Below the pieces are notes generated by a model. That model was not told the DNA's origin. It did not search any database and worked only from the letters and a program-made list of their open reading frames with translations. A stretch of 40,778 nt of DNA. Origin: a virus. Position numbers and translations under genes: made by a program. The stretch's first letter is position 1. Each line of letters opens with the position of its first letter. The DNA lies in the IMG/VR virus record IMGVR_UViG_3300047554_000495, positions 1-40,778 of that record; one strand, written 5' to 3'. Below are positions 7,863-15,260 of this stretch, piece by piece.

Positions 7863-8450
7863 CTAGAAGCTCCCGTTCATTCCTACAGGTGTCACGTCTT
7901 CAACCACGTCAGCCACAGCAGGTGTGCTGTACAGAATCTTGTTGAGGTCGTACTTCTCTTGAACAGCTAGCATCTCCTCTGTGGTGGGGCGGTTAGCTGG
8001 GCGTACTAGGATAGCGTTGACACTGTACTTAGTCTTCAGGCCCTTGCCCGCTGTGCTAATCTTGAAGGCGTGCCAGAAGCTGCCGTCATCCTCGCGGAAC
8101 TCTCTGTCACGGTAAATACGCACGATGTCAGCCTTGATGCTGAGCTGTGTAATCTCCAGCAGTCCATCGCTACGTGTGCCGTCCTCAGCGTACAGGAACA
8201 CAGGGAACACCATGAACTCTTTCACGCTGTCAGCCTTACCATCCTCACCCACACGAATGTCTGGCGTAGCTGTGAACTTCTGTGGGGAGCGGATGCACTT
8301 CTTGTCGTTAGTCCAGTAGCTGTATCCGATGGCACATGGTCCAGCCAACAGCACTTTGATAGCGTTACCGTCAGAGGGGAGCTTGATGAAGTTCCCACCA
8401 GTTGATACTACATACTCGTCAGGAATCAGGTTCATCATAAAGTCGTTCAT
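7863..8450 (-). CDS. Putative single-stranded DNA-binding protein
   Basis: A protein of 195 residues. The central region matches the pattern I know from phage ssDNA-binding proteins: a beta strand leading into LLEITQLSIKADIVRIYRD, then FKISTAGKGLKTKYSVNAI, where the 'I[TS]xxGxGLxTKYSV' motif is typical. The C-terminus is acidic and ends in Phe (VVEDVTPVGMNGSF), as in many SSBs that recruit partners through the tail. It would coat ssDNA at the fork and bind the polymerase and nuclease encoded nearby. The start is preceded by ACTGGTACTAAC, not a canonical Shine-Dalgarno sequence. There was no database search, so the family call rests on these motifs. Confidence 0.62.
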   Translation of the reverse strand: MNDFMMNLIPDEYVVSTGGNFIKLPSDGNAIKVLLAGPCAIGYSYWTNDKKCIRSPQKFTATPDIRVGEDGKADSVKEFMVFPVFLYAEDGTRSDGLLEITQLSIKADIVRIYRDREFREDDGSFWHAFKISTAGKGLKTKYSVNAILVRPANRPTTEEMLAVQEKYDLNKILYSTPAVADVVEDVTPVGMNGSF

Positions 8451-8513
8451 CGTTAGTACCAGTGTAGGGTTTGTTGGTGGTGCAGTTTAGGGGCATGACC
8501 CAGGCCGTGTAGC

Positions 8514-8750
8514 TTAAGGCTCCAGCACAATGTAACGGACGGTGTCGGGGTGTACAGGTTCTGGTGCGTAACCATTATAGTCCAGCCAGATATTAAGCAC
8601 CCAGTTCATAATGCTGTACTCGTAGTGAGTATCACCACCTTCATCAGGCGCGGACTCCCATCTAACTAGAGCAAGCGGTGTAGCGTGTGTAGGTGGGTCA
8701 CCTTGTTGCCAGAGCTCCTCAGGTATTGCTTGGTATGTAGTTGAAGCCAT
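8514..8750 (-). CDS. Hypothetical acidic protein
   Basis: A protein of 78 residues from ATG 8750, which has GGAGG 9 bases upstream; a TTG two codons earlier is less likely. It overlaps the end of the upstream HTH gene by 32 bases in another frame. Rich in Pro, Trp and acidic residues (ELWQQGDPPTHATPLALVRW, YIVLEP at the end). Function unknown. Confidence 0.55.
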   Translation of the reverse strand: MASTTYQAIPEELWQQGDPPTHATPLALVRWESAPDEGGDTHYEYSIMNWVLNIWLDYNGYAPEPVHPDTVRYIVLEP

Positions 8751-9045
8751 TAACAATGTCCTCCAGGTGTTCAGGTTCTATGTGCGGGAATCTACGTTGC
8801 AGCCCAGCGGTACTCATACCGTCGCGGCTTAATTGGCGTATACGGATGTGGTCACTTATCTCGTACACAACATGATGACCCAGAGGTCTGTCATCATCAA
8901 CATCGTTAGTGCTAGTAAGCACAGGTGCAAGTGCTTGGTCATGTGTCCATCCTTTCTTACGACGTTCGTTGTACAGTGTACGAGACACGTTAGCAGCAGC
9001 TAACTCAGCGTTGCTGATAGGGTGTATGCAGTTGGGCCTTGTCAT
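8719..9045 (-). CDS. Small helix-turn-helix protein
   Basis: A protein of 108 residues from ATG 9045, which follows TGGAGGC; the longer GTG start at 9096 lacks a Shine-Dalgarno sequence. Residues 9-42 (ISNAELAAANVSRTLYNERR then KKGWTHDQAL) match the HTH accessory domains next to many phage homing endonucleases, where 'xxGWxxxxAL' is characteristic. The C-terminal half (HIRIRQLSRDGMSTAGLQRR, EPEHLEDIVNG) looks like a second HTH. No nuclease motif is present, so it may be a DNA-binding regulator or the remnant of a mobile endonuclease gene. An HNH gene is encoded 107 bases away. Confidence 0.5.
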   Translation of the reverse strand: MTRPNCIHPISNAELAAANVSRTLYNERRKKGWTHDQALAPVLTSTNDVDDDRPLGHHVVYEISDHIRIRQLSRDGMSTAGLQRRFPHIEPEHLEDIVNGFNYIPSNT

Positions 9046-9148
9046 AAGCCTCCATGTAGGTGGGGTTATCTGGATACCGTGGGTCACGGCCTGCACGTTT
9101 ATCGTCCTTAGCGACGACTTCGATACCGAACAGTAGTGTGCGTAGCAT
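9005..9148 (-). CDS. Hypothetical 47-aa protein
   Basis: ATG 9148 is preceded by AGGAG at 8-base spacing, directly after the HNH stop (9152). The frame runs 47 codons to TGA 9005 and overlaps the next gene (start 9045) by 41 bases. It begins MLRTLLFGIEVVAKDDKRAG and is followed by a Pro/Tyr-rich part (DPRYPDNPTYMEAYDKAQ). A good ribosome binding site and gap filling make it likely to be real. No function is apparent. Confidence 0.5.
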   Translation of the reverse strand: MLRTLLFGIEVVAKDDKRAGRDPRYPDNPTYMEAYDKAQLHTPYQQR

Positions 9149-9151
9149 ATG

Positions 9152-9598
9152 TTAAGCTCCTAGTCTAGCTTCCAGTGCGTGTAACCTTCTGTGAGCCAGT
9201 GGAGTCATAGCCCACAGATTGGATGGGTCGTTGTTGCTGCGGTTGCTATCGATGTGGTGAATCACGAGACCGTCTGGTACCTGCTTCTTGCTGTGCTCTT
9301 TACACCACACTACTACGTGCTCGTACAGATACTCACCACCTACCTTGACTTTGATGTAACCAGTCGGGTCTACGTACCTACCAACATCACTGCTTATATC
9401 ACCTGTGCGTCTGTGGTTCCGGATACTACGAGTCATGAAGCTACGACGCTCAAGCTCAGCAGGTGTAAGTAACTGACGTATGCGGCGAGCTATACACGTC
9501 TGATCTACACCCGTCTCTGCTTGAATTTGTCTACCACTTAACGGCGGCTCTTGTTTGATTAACCTGTCTATGTGTGTGTAATCTATTTTACGTGTCAT
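9152..9598 (-). CDS. HNH homing endonuclease, free-standing, after DNA polymerase
   Basis: A protein of 148 residues; its ATG overlaps the polymerase stop as ATGA (9595-9598). The N-terminus carries an HTH-like region (LSGRQIQAETGVDQTCIARR). The C-terminal HNH core includes YEHVVVWCKEH, GLVIHHIDSNRSNNDPSNL, and a final THxxLH-like LAHRRLHALEA. It is a close relative in plan of the three other HNH genes here. Such enzymes cut DNA lacking the element and spread by repair; abutting the polymerase gene is typical of that behaviour. Confidence 0.82.
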   Translation of the reverse strand: MTRKIDYTHIDRLIKQEPPLSGRQIQAETGVDQTCIARRIRQLLTPAELERRSFMTRSIRNHRRTGDISSDVGRYVDPTGYIKVKVGGEYLYEHVVVWCKEHSKKQVPDGLVIHHIDSNRSNNDPSNLWAMTPLAHRRLHALEARLGA

Positions 9599-10422
9599 TT
9601 TTCTGACCAATCCTGTACAATGTGGAACTCTGCTTTGATGTCAACACCACCTTGTGGGGTGTTAAGTTTGAACGATGAGAATATCTTGTTAGCCTTAGCT
9701 AGTACATCCTCAGCGTAGGTGGTAGGTATGTACAAAATACATTCGTCATGCACGCAAGCAGCAAACCACCCACCTACTTCAGTCACGTACGGCTCTAGTT
9801 GTACACACAGCTTATAGAAGATGCTAGCACAACCACCCTGCATCAGGCAGTTAAACGCTCTACGTTCTGCACTTGACCTGGCACCTTGGTCCTTCGATAT
9901 AATCTCAGGGTAGAAGTGCCTGGTGTTGAGCACGTCGTAGAAGAACCCCACATTCCACTTACGATTCTCGTGTAGTACTTTGCGTACATCACGCTCGTTA
10001 CGCAACTGGTTGTAAAGCATCTGCTGTAGCTCACCGATAGACAGGTTCTCCTTCACCGTAGTGAGAATCTCCAACGCCTCGGAGTATGTAATACCCAGGG
10101 TGAGCGACAACTTAGCAGCACCAGCCCCATAGTTCGATGCGAAGATACCGTTCTTAGCTTTACTCCGTGCAGCCTTGAAAGCTGTGGTGCCTGACTCCAC
10201 CCCATACCAGTTAGACGCATTAGCGTCGTGGAAGTCAGTACCAGCACGTGACGCTTCAGCCATGCTGCTGTCATGCACCATCAGCTCCAGGTAGTAAGCT
10301 AGGATGCTAAGCTCAATCTGACTGAGGTCGCCCACCAGCATAGCGTAACCTGCTGGTGGGGTGAAGCAGGCCCGGATGCGTGGCCCCCATACAGGGTGAC
10401 GTGCAGATACGTTCTGCATGTT
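9595..10422 (-). CDS. DNA polymerase I family, exon 2 (polymerase domain)
   Basis: The second exon, 276 codons including the stop. After splicing it continues exon 1 in frame: RLSSSSP joins NMQN to rebuild the conserved family-A 'SSxPNxQN' motif. Motif A is GDLSQIELSILAYYLE (catalytic Asp, with Leu where DYSQIEL has Tyr). Motif B is RSKAKNGIFASNYGAGAAKL (the O helix, with Lys and Tyr-Gly). Motif C is CVHDECILY (catalytic His-Asp-Glu). An ATG three bases inside the exon could allow an independent polymerase-domain product, but it would lack the fingers/exonuclease part encoded by exon 1. Confidence 0.9.
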   Translation of the reverse strand, partial: NMQNVSARHPVWGPRIRACFTPPAGYAMLVGDLSQIELSILAYYLELMVHDSSMAEASRAGTDFHDANASNWYGVESGTTAFKAARSKAKNGIFASNYGAGAAKLSLTLGITYSEALEILTTVKENLSIGELQQMLYNQLRNERDVRKVLHENRKWNVGFFYDVLNTRHFYPEIISKDQGARSSAERRAFNCLMQGGCASIFYKLCVQLEPYVTEVGGWFAACVHDECILYIPTTYAEDVLAKANKIFSSFKLNTPQGGVDIKAEFHIVQDWSEK

Positions 10423-11129
10423 CCTTTATACCTCCTATTCCTAGGAGGAGTAGACTATATCATTACAGCCCTACGATGTAGCGACTGATGTTCCGCGCTT
10501 CGAGTTGATTAGACTCTACTCCTTTCGGATAGTCGTTGCACGTTCCAACGAATGTAGTCGGTTATGCGCAGATAATGTCATCATCTGCAAATTGCTGAGG
10601 TTGTTGTTAGTAGGATTGTGATCTATATGATGTACAATCATACCTCTTGGTATCTCAGTCAAACCGAGCGCTTGGCACATTACAATGTGATGAACAAAGA
10701 CATGCTTACAACCCTTACGTCCGGTGTACCAGTCTGGTTTGATTATCATTAGATAACCTTTACCGTCACTGACCTCACCTATATAACATGGGTGTCTATC
10801 ACCACGCTTACCAAGCATAGGATTTTTATCACCTAGCTTAGACTGTCTGTAACAGCGTGTTTTTCTAGCAGCTCTGAACTCAGACGTGTAACATAACTCG
10901 TAATGTTCTCGAAGTACTGAGAGAGGCCAGCCTAGTTCAGAAGCTATATCAGCAATTGAAGTATCTGTGTTCTCAATTAGGTTATTAGCTTCGAGTTCCA
11001 TACGTCGCGTAACTACAAACTTTACCATCGTGACCCTCCTATGGGTGATATGGTGTTGGCTTCGCTCAGGATTACCCGGTCTGGGCTTCCCCTGAATTCA
11101 CGGAATGTTTTACTTCACCCTAACAGTTA
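10423..11129 (-). other. Group I intron in the DNA polymerase gene
   Basis: A 707-base insertion between codons that must be adjacent. The 5' splice site follows a U (exon ...TCTCCT, then TAACTG), and the intron ends in G before AACATG, as group I rules require. Core motifs: the P4/P5 region GGGTAATCCTGAGCGAAGCC (complement of 11058-11077), which resembles the cyanobacterial tRNA-Leu intron consensus; a P7 5' strand CGACTATCC (complement of 10527-10535); a P7 3' strand GATATAGTC (complement of 10453-10461), with GACTA pairing to TAGTC; and a P9 hairpin CCTCCTA/TAGGAGG (10431-10448). An HNH gene lies inside it. Confidence 0.88.
10516..11028 (-). CDS. HNH homing endonuclease encoded in the polymerase intron
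   Basis: A protein of 170 residues; ATG 11028 follows GGAGG. The N-terminus has an HTH-like stretch (TSIADIASELGWPLSVLREH). The HNH core comprises HIVMCQALGLTEIPRGMIVH, HIDHNPTNNNLSNL and SAHNRLH. Its TAG stop (10516-10518) lies inside the catalytic-core sequence of the intron, so gene and ribozyme overlap, an arrangement expected of a well-integrated intron ORF. It would cut intronless polymerase genes at or near the splice junction. Confidence 0.88.
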   Translation of the reverse strand: MVKFVVTRRMELEANNLIENTDTSIADIASELGWPLSVLREHYELCYTSEFRAARKTRCYRQSKLGDKNPMLGKRGDRHPCYIGEVSDGKGYLMIIKPDWYTGRKGCKHVFVHHIVMCQALGLTEIPRGMIVHHIDHNPTNNNLSNLQMMTLSAHNRLHSLERATTIRKE

Positions 11130-12113
11130 AGGAGAAGAGCTACTTAGCCGGTGTGTGTCAGTACCTGTTTGGTTCCAACTGCCGTAAATAAAACCAGAGG
11201 TTTCATCACGCGCCTTAGCCAACCCAAACAGGTTGTTCTGTAGCCCGTACAACGACCGTACCTTGAGCAGCCGCTGCAAGCATAACTGTAGGGGTGAGCC
11301 TTCAGGTGCTTCGCTTAGGTCCCTGTTCAGTATGGCCTTGCTGGTGGCAGGCACACCGCTAGGTGTGACCTCCTTAGGCTTCCAACCGTTAGACATCAGC
11401 ACAGCTACAACGTCAAGCGGTGAGCTGGTGTTGGGGGTGACAACTTTACCGGTCATCACCAACCCACCTTCAGTCTTCTTCAGCTTGGGTACCTGTGGGT
11501 AGTGTTGGGTGAAGCTCGTGACCTCATCCTCATACCCACTCATCAGCTCGCTCAGTGCTGGCACCAGCCTCTCTAGCTCTACATGCAACCCACCGTGCAG
11601 GCTCATCATTACTTCGATGAACGGTACATGCAGGTTGTAATAGCTGTCAGCTAGCCGTGGGTCGTGGTCTAGATGCATCCTAAGATGGCACCACAGATAC
11701 CACGTTAGCTTAGTGTCAGTCATGCAGTAGGCTGCAAGGTCGTCATCCCACTCCTTGAGGAAGGACGGGGGTTGCTTGGCTTTGGGGTAGTCCAGCTCCT
11801 CACCCCAGCTATCCAGGCTGTGCTTGAGTCTGATGGGGCAGACACCGTGCGACAGTACCTTGGTGCAGTAGTACGAACCACGGGGTATCGTAACACCGAA
11901 CTGCCTGAGAGACTTGATGTCGAACTCCGCATTGTGACAGATGAACTTGTAGTCGTCTGCGAGTAGCTGGTGCAGCCTGTCGATAGCAGCGGGAGCCCAT
12001 GGGTGGGACTCCTCTAGCGCATCATTCTTGAGACATAGCCCAAGTATCCCACCTTTACCCCTTATTGTTTCTAACGATGTTGTCTCTATGTCCAGGGCTA
12101 TCAGCTTCAACAT
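11130..12113 (-). CDS. DNA polymerase I family, exon 1 (3'-5' exonuclease and thumb)
   Basis: The first exon, 328 codons. Exonuclease motifs: Exo I LIALDIETTSLE at residues 4-15, Exo II FICHNAEFDIKSL near residue 62, and Exo III-like DLAAYCMTDTKLTWYL near residue 130. Thumb/palm sequence follows, up to TGTDTHRLSSSSP at the splice site. Joined to exon 2 it makes a protein of about 603 residues, close to the size of T7 gp5-like replicative polymerases lacking the 5' nuclease. ATG 12113 overlaps the stop of the upstream HNH gene (TAATG). Read without splicing it terminates at TAA 11127, giving a polymerase-less product. Confidence 0.9.
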
Positions 12114-12589
12114 TACCAGCCTTCAGTGTTATGCAACACTGTGTGTGCTGAGCGGGTCATGAGTTGTAGATTGTCGAGCTCATTGTTTAGCTTGTCTCGG
12201 TCTCTGTGATGTACGACCATACCTTTCGGTAGCTCAGTCAGACCTAATGCTGCACACATAACAATGTTATGTTCGCCTGCATAAATGGTACTAGGACAAC
12301 CAGTATACCATTCTGGTTTTATTACATACCTGTGGCCACTCGACACGCTTACGTAAGCACCGTTTTGATAACGTCTCTGATTACCACGTTGAGCAGTAGC
12401 TATGCATCTCTTCTTCCTACTAGCTACAAACTCTGCTGAGTACTGTGCTTTGTAATCATCATCGAGATGTCGGCGACTACATCCAAATTTGTCTGCAATA
12501 CGAAGTAAGGACATGTCAGTCTCTTCGATTAGCTTCTGGATTTCGGACCACATGTGTGGTGTGATTCTGTTCTTGGTTAACTTAGTCAC
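12113..12589 (-). CDS. HNH homing endonuclease upstream of DNA polymerase
   Basis: A protein of 158 residues with a GTG start at 12589 after AGGAG. It has an N-terminal HTH-like part (MSLLRIADKFGCSRRHLDDD) and a C-terminal HNH core (HNIVMCAALGLTELPKGMVV, HHRDRDKLNNELDNL, SAHTVLH). The stop overlaps the polymerase start as TAATG. With the intron HNH gene and the one after exon 2, the polymerase gene is bracketed by three related endonucleases. Confidence 0.85.
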   Translation of the reverse strand: MTKLTKNRITPHMWSEIQKLIEETDMSLLRIADKFGCSRRHLDDDYKAQYSAEFVASRKKRCIATAQRGNQRRYQNGAYVSVSSGHRYVIKPEWYTGCPSTIYAGEHNIVMCAALGLTELPKGMVVHHRDRDKLNNELDNLQLMTRSAHTVLHNTEGW

Positions 12590-12604
12590 GATTGGCTCCT
12601 GTAA

Positions 12605-12895
12605 TTATTCTTGAGATAGTATACCGGCACCGAACCCTGACTCAGCTTCAACATTACCAGACTCGATAAGGTTCATCATAGCCAGTGCACCCACCAGTTC
12701 AGTAATCGGTGCAGCTTTGTGGGTGACTGCATCCCGTTCCAGTGTGTTGAACAGACCGTTCATCGTACGGGTAGCTCGGTCATCTAGCTGTAAGTCACCG
12801 CCCCACTCATTCTGGATAGCATCGATAGTCTTGACGTAGCTGTGGAATAACAGGGAGACAGCTTGCTCTAGTTGAGAGTATGTAGGTGACGTCAT
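12605..12895 (-). CDS. Hypothetical helical protein, related at its N-terminus to the 13331 gene
   Basis: A protein of 96 residues, TAATG-overlapped with the upstream gene. Predicted mainly helical (SQLEQAVSLLFHSYVKTIDA; ITELVGALAMMNLIESG) with an acidic C-terminus. It begins MTSPTYSQLEQ, similar to MAQPTYDELLQ of the protein at 13331-13573, so the two may be diverged duplicates. Function unknown. Confidence 0.62.
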   Translation of the reverse strand: MTSPTYSQLEQAVSLLFHSYVKTIDAIQNEWGGDLQLDDRATRTMNGLFNTLERDAVTHKAAPITELVGALAMMNLIESGNVEAESGFGAGILSQE

Positions 12896-13338
12896 TAGAA
12901 CTCCGAAGCCTCAGCGATGGTGTCAATACGTGTAGCAATCCACAGCTCAGCCTCTACATCTGACAGCTTTGGGATGCCGATGAACAAGTTCAAAGACCTA
13001 GCAGTGGTGAGTAGTTTAGATACCAGCTCACCAGCTACCCGCATATCCACACCGCTAGTAGGTAGAGCGTAAGTCTCGACACCGTTCAACAGCACAACCC
13101 CATCACGTACGCGCCACTCAATACCATTATGAACTTGGTTGGGTCTGCTAGCTATGAACTCGGCCAGCAGTGGCACGAGCTTAGCTGCTTCTTCGATCCT
13201 CAGTGTGACATGCTCTAAAGTCGTCCACCCATCTGCTGCCAAGCCTTGCTCTTCTATAAAACACTCTGTGGGAGATTGACAGAACACAACTCTGATGTCA
13301 GCAGCATCGTCGGGCCACAGTATAATAGGTTTAGTCAT
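12895..13338 (-). CDS. Hypothetical protein
   Basis: A protein of 147 residues; ATG 13338 overlaps the 13331 gene by 8 bases and follows AGGAGT. It begins with an acidic beta-like segment (IILWPDDAADIRVVFCQSPT), has a helix (EEAAKLVPLLAEFIASR), a beta hairpin (GIEWRVRDGVVLLNGVETYA) and a C-terminal helical region. No recognised motif. It is co-translated with two small helical proteins, hinting at a small complex. This is inference from spacing only. Confidence 0.62.
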   Translation of the reverse strand: MTKPIILWPDDAADIRVVFCQSPTECFIEEQGLAADGWTTLEHVTLRIEEAAKLVPLLAEFIASRPNQVHNGIEWRVRDGVVLLNGVETYALPTSGVDMRVAGELVSKLLTTARSLNLFIGIPKLSDVEAELWIATRIDTIAEASEF

Positions 13339-13573
13339 GGAGTACTCCTGGTATGTGTGTGTGTAAGCGCTGTATCACAGTCTGCACATCTGCCTGATAA
13401 CCGTCAGGTAGGTTAGCCCGTATTGCTAGCGTCATAGATCTGTCAACTGTCTGACTCAGCGGTATGACGTGACGTGCATCAATGTCATCTAGCACCGCTT
13501 CAAGCAAGCCCTCTAGCGTGTGCTGTAATGCGTAGCTGTATTGCAGTAGCTCGTCGTAGGTGGGTTGTGCCAT
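13331..13573 (-). CDS. Hypothetical small helical protein
   Basis: A protein of 80 residues, ATG 13573 overlapping the HNH stop (TAATG) with GGAGG upstream. Helical throughout (DELLQYSYALQHTLEGLLEA; YQADVQTVIQRLHTHIPGVL). The N-terminal PTYxxLxQ is shared with the 12605 gene. No function recognised. Confidence 0.62.
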   Translation of the reverse strand: MAQPTYDELLQYSYALQHTLEGLLEAVLDDIDARHVIPLSQTVDRSMTLAIRANLPDGYQADVQTVIQRLHTHIPGVLHD

Positions 13574-14088
13574 TACACCACCTCCCGTGCAACGCTGTGC
13601 TTATTCATCTGTACTGTGGGTGGTTGCTTGGCTTTGCGTAAAGCCCAGTGCAATTTTGAATGAGCTGTGTTTGTCATCAGTTGTAGATTGTCAAGACTGT
13701 TGTTTCCTTTATCGTGGTCGATGTGATGCACCACCATACCTTTTGGTAGCTCAGTAAAACCCAGTGCCTCGCACACTACGACTATATGTTCAGGTATGAA
13801 TTTAGATGACTTCGCACCAGTGAACCAGTCAGGTCTACGGACAAATACGTAACCACTGTTAGCTCTCTTCTTACGCTTTACAGTACTTACTGCTATTGGA
13901 TTGCAGCGCTGCTCACGTGCACACCGGTACTCTTGTGGGTAGTGCAACTCGTAACCTTCCTCAAGAAGCTGAAGGTCAACACCGGTCATCTCTGCAATCT
14001 GAGCAAGCGTGTGATTCGTAGACTGTATTAACTGCCGTAACTTCAGTGGTAGGAATGATTGCACCCTGATGGGTAGATACACTGTCAT
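13573..14088 (-). CDS. HNH homing endonuclease, first gene after an internal promoter
   Basis: A protein of 171 residues, start 14088 with AGGAG upstream. It has an HTH-like segment (HTLAQIAEMTGVDLQLLEEG), then the HNH core HIVVVCEALGFTELPKGMVV, HHIDHDKGNNSLDNL and TAHSKLHWAL. It is closely related in plan to the genes at 12113 and 10516, suggesting copying within this genome or repeated invasion. It is the promoter-proximal gene of the polymerase transcript. Confidence 0.85.
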   Translation of the reverse strand: MTVYLPIRVQSFLPLKLRQLIQSTNHTLAQIAEMTGVDLQLLEEGYELHYPQEYRCAREQRCNPIAVSTVKRKKRANSGYVFVRRPDWFTGAKSSKFIPEHIVVVCEALGFTELPKGMVVHHIDHDKGNNSLDNLQLMTNTAHSKLHWALRKAKQPPTVQMNKHSVAREVV

Positions 14089-14364
14089 TGGCTGTACTAC
14101 TCCTGTACTGTAGGTATGTGTTTGATCGATGTACCTACAATAACACTAGTTACTGTCAATGACATCAGTAGTTATACTGAAGTTTGTTTGCTGACACCTA
14201 GGACCGGTCTCTACCCCTCACCTACCCCTACCTACCCAAGGGCCACTAGAGGGGCCTTGGTGGGGCTTGTAGGCCCCGCTGTGTGGACATTGATCGGGGT
14301 TCCCAGGGTGTTAGCCGGGCCGGTCAACGATCGGGGTAGTACACTGAGTAGTACATGCGGTGGT
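14089..14364. other. Intergenic region with GC-rich inverted repeats
   Basis: A 276-base gap. Besides the promoter it holds GC-rich stems near 14238-14280, for example GGGGCTTGTAGGCCCC (14263-14278) and CAAGGGCC paired with GGCCTTG, as well as two GATCGGGG words about 40 bases apart. The stems could attenuate or terminate the transcript arriving from the small genes upstream. No U tract follows, so this is not a standard intrinsic terminator. I see no coding signal on either strand. Confidence 0.5.
14132..14159 (-). promoter_or_regulatory. Sigma70-like promoter upstream of the HNH/polymerase genes
   Basis: On the minus strand TTGACA (complement of 14154-14159) is followed after 16 bases by TAGGTA (complement of 14132-14137), about 44 bases before the start at 14088. 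The -35 is a consensus match; the -10 is weaker. It is one of only three intergenic TTGACA sites on this strand, all upstream of gene groups. Confidence 0.5.
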
Positions 14365-14514
14365 TTACCCTACCGCCTTCAGCCAGTGCTCTACACCTGG
14401 CATAGTAACAGCTATCGTTGCAAGGTACAGGTCAGCTTGCCACTTAGGTAAGCGCGCTGTACCGCACCGCTCACGTCCTGTCTTCGGGTCGATGTGGCAG
14501 ATTACGTAAGTCAT
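14365..14514 (-). CDS. Hypothetical 49-aa protein
   Basis: ATG 14514 follows GAGGAG and overlaps the upstream stop as ATGA. It begins MTYVICHIDPKTGRERCGTA and ends in a helix (HWLKAVG). It is the last of three tiny overlapped genes before the promoter region. Function unknown. Confidence 0.55.
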   Translation of the reverse strand: MTYVICHIDPKTGRERCGTARLPKWQADLYLATIAVTMPGVEHWLKAVG

Positions 14515-14663
14515 GGCAGCTCCTCAACTGTGTATATAAGGTGGGGGAACATCTCACCCAGTAACGTTGCATCAGCCTTAGCTGACTGCTCTAACAGGTA
14601 GAGCGTGGGTAAGTAGAATCCGTGGTCTGTGTCAGTGTTGTAGCTGTGTATGCGGTAGCTCAT
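14511..14663 (-). CDS. Hypothetical 50-aa protein
   Basis: ATG 14663 overlaps the upstream stop (CTATGA) and TGA 14511-14513 overlaps the next ATG. It begins MSYRIHSYNTDTDHGFYLPT, then continues as an acidic helical region ending YTVEELP. Interlocked stops and starts on both sides support translation. Function unknown. Confidence 0.55.
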   Translation of the reverse strand: MSYRIHSYNTDTDHGFYLPTLYLLEQSAKADATLLGEMFPHLIYTVEELP

Positions 14664-14800
14664 AGCTTTTTAATCCAGTAGGTTGTGAACGGATCACTGA
14701 CCTCCAGCTCGTCCAGCGCAGCTAGTGCAGCGGCGTGGGAGTAGCACCCACAACAAACGACAAGGTGCGTTTCAGGGTCAGAGTAGCAAATCGTGTACAC
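14660..14800 (-). CDS. Hypothetical 46-aa Cys-rich protein
   Basis: GTG 14800 with GAGG upstream; ends in TGA overlapping the next ATG. It contains VVCCGCYSHAAALAALDELE. The AxxALxxLDELEV stretch is shared with the larger protein encoded just upstream (DAHSALLDELEV), so they may be related copies. The three close cysteines could bind metal, but four would be usual. Function unknown. Confidence 0.52.
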   Translation of the reverse strand: MYTICYSDPETHLVVCCGCYSHAAALAALDELEVSDPFTTYWIKKL

Positions 14801-14802
14801 GG

Positions 14803-15042
14803 TTACAACCTCACGAATGAGTAGGAGAATGACAGCGGACTCATGTACTCAAGTGCAGTAGCATTATGCACTTCCAGCTCATCAAGTAATGCACTGTGTG
14901 CATCTCCTGTGACTTTCGATAAGTCAACTGGTGAGCCAAGTACTTCGTGAGTAACAGTCGCCGTATTGGAGTAACAGCAAATAGTACCTCCAGGTAATGG
15001 ACCTGCATAACCGTAGATCATTGTGGCTGTGACGTATAGCAT
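14803..15042 (-). CDS. Hypothetical protein related to the 46-aa downstream gene
   Basis: A protein of 79 residues; ATG 15042 follows AAGGAC. It begins MLYVTATMIYGYAGPLPGGT, carries paired cysteines (GTICCYSNT) and the DAHSALLDELEV segment also seen in the next gene. This suggests a small duplicated family in this phage. Function unknown. Confidence 0.6.
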   Translation of the reverse strand: MLYVTATMIYGYAGPLPGGTICCYSNTATVTHEVLGSPVDLSKVTGDAHSALLDELEVHNATALEYMSPLSFSYSFVRL

Positions 15043-15044
15043 GA

Positions 15045-15260
15045 TTAAAGTCCTTGGTTACGTTTCCACAATCGACGTGGTAATGAGTCAGTAAGTTCAA
15101 CAGTGAAACCAGCATTGCTGCCACGTAGCATGAGGCTTAAGCCACCCCACCAGGTGCTACTAAAACTAAACCAACCGGCATCAGTTACACCACATACTGT
15201 TAGTCTACCGAGCTTGAGAGAACACGTACAACAACCTGAACTGTCACACCATAGTCGCAT
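15045..15260 (-). CDS. Hypothetical Cys/Trp-rich small protein
   Basis: A protein of 71 residues, ATG 15260 overlapping the end of the endonuclease gene by 17 bases. The N-terminus carries CDSSGCCTC (four cysteines in nine residues), a possible metal- or disulfide-bonded knot. The rest is beta-like (GWFSFSSTWWGGLSLMLRGS; AGFTVELTDS). No family recognised. Confidence 0.55.
   Translation of the reverse strand: MRLWCDSSGCCTCSLKLGRLTVCGVTDAGWFSFSSTWWGGLSLMLRGSNAGFTVELTDSLPRRLWKRNQGL

Noticed and set aside
14116-14451. Plus-strand frame of 111 codons
   Set aside because: It covers the minus-strand promoter and GC-rich hairpins and is antisense to the 14365 gene; the composition is unlike protein.
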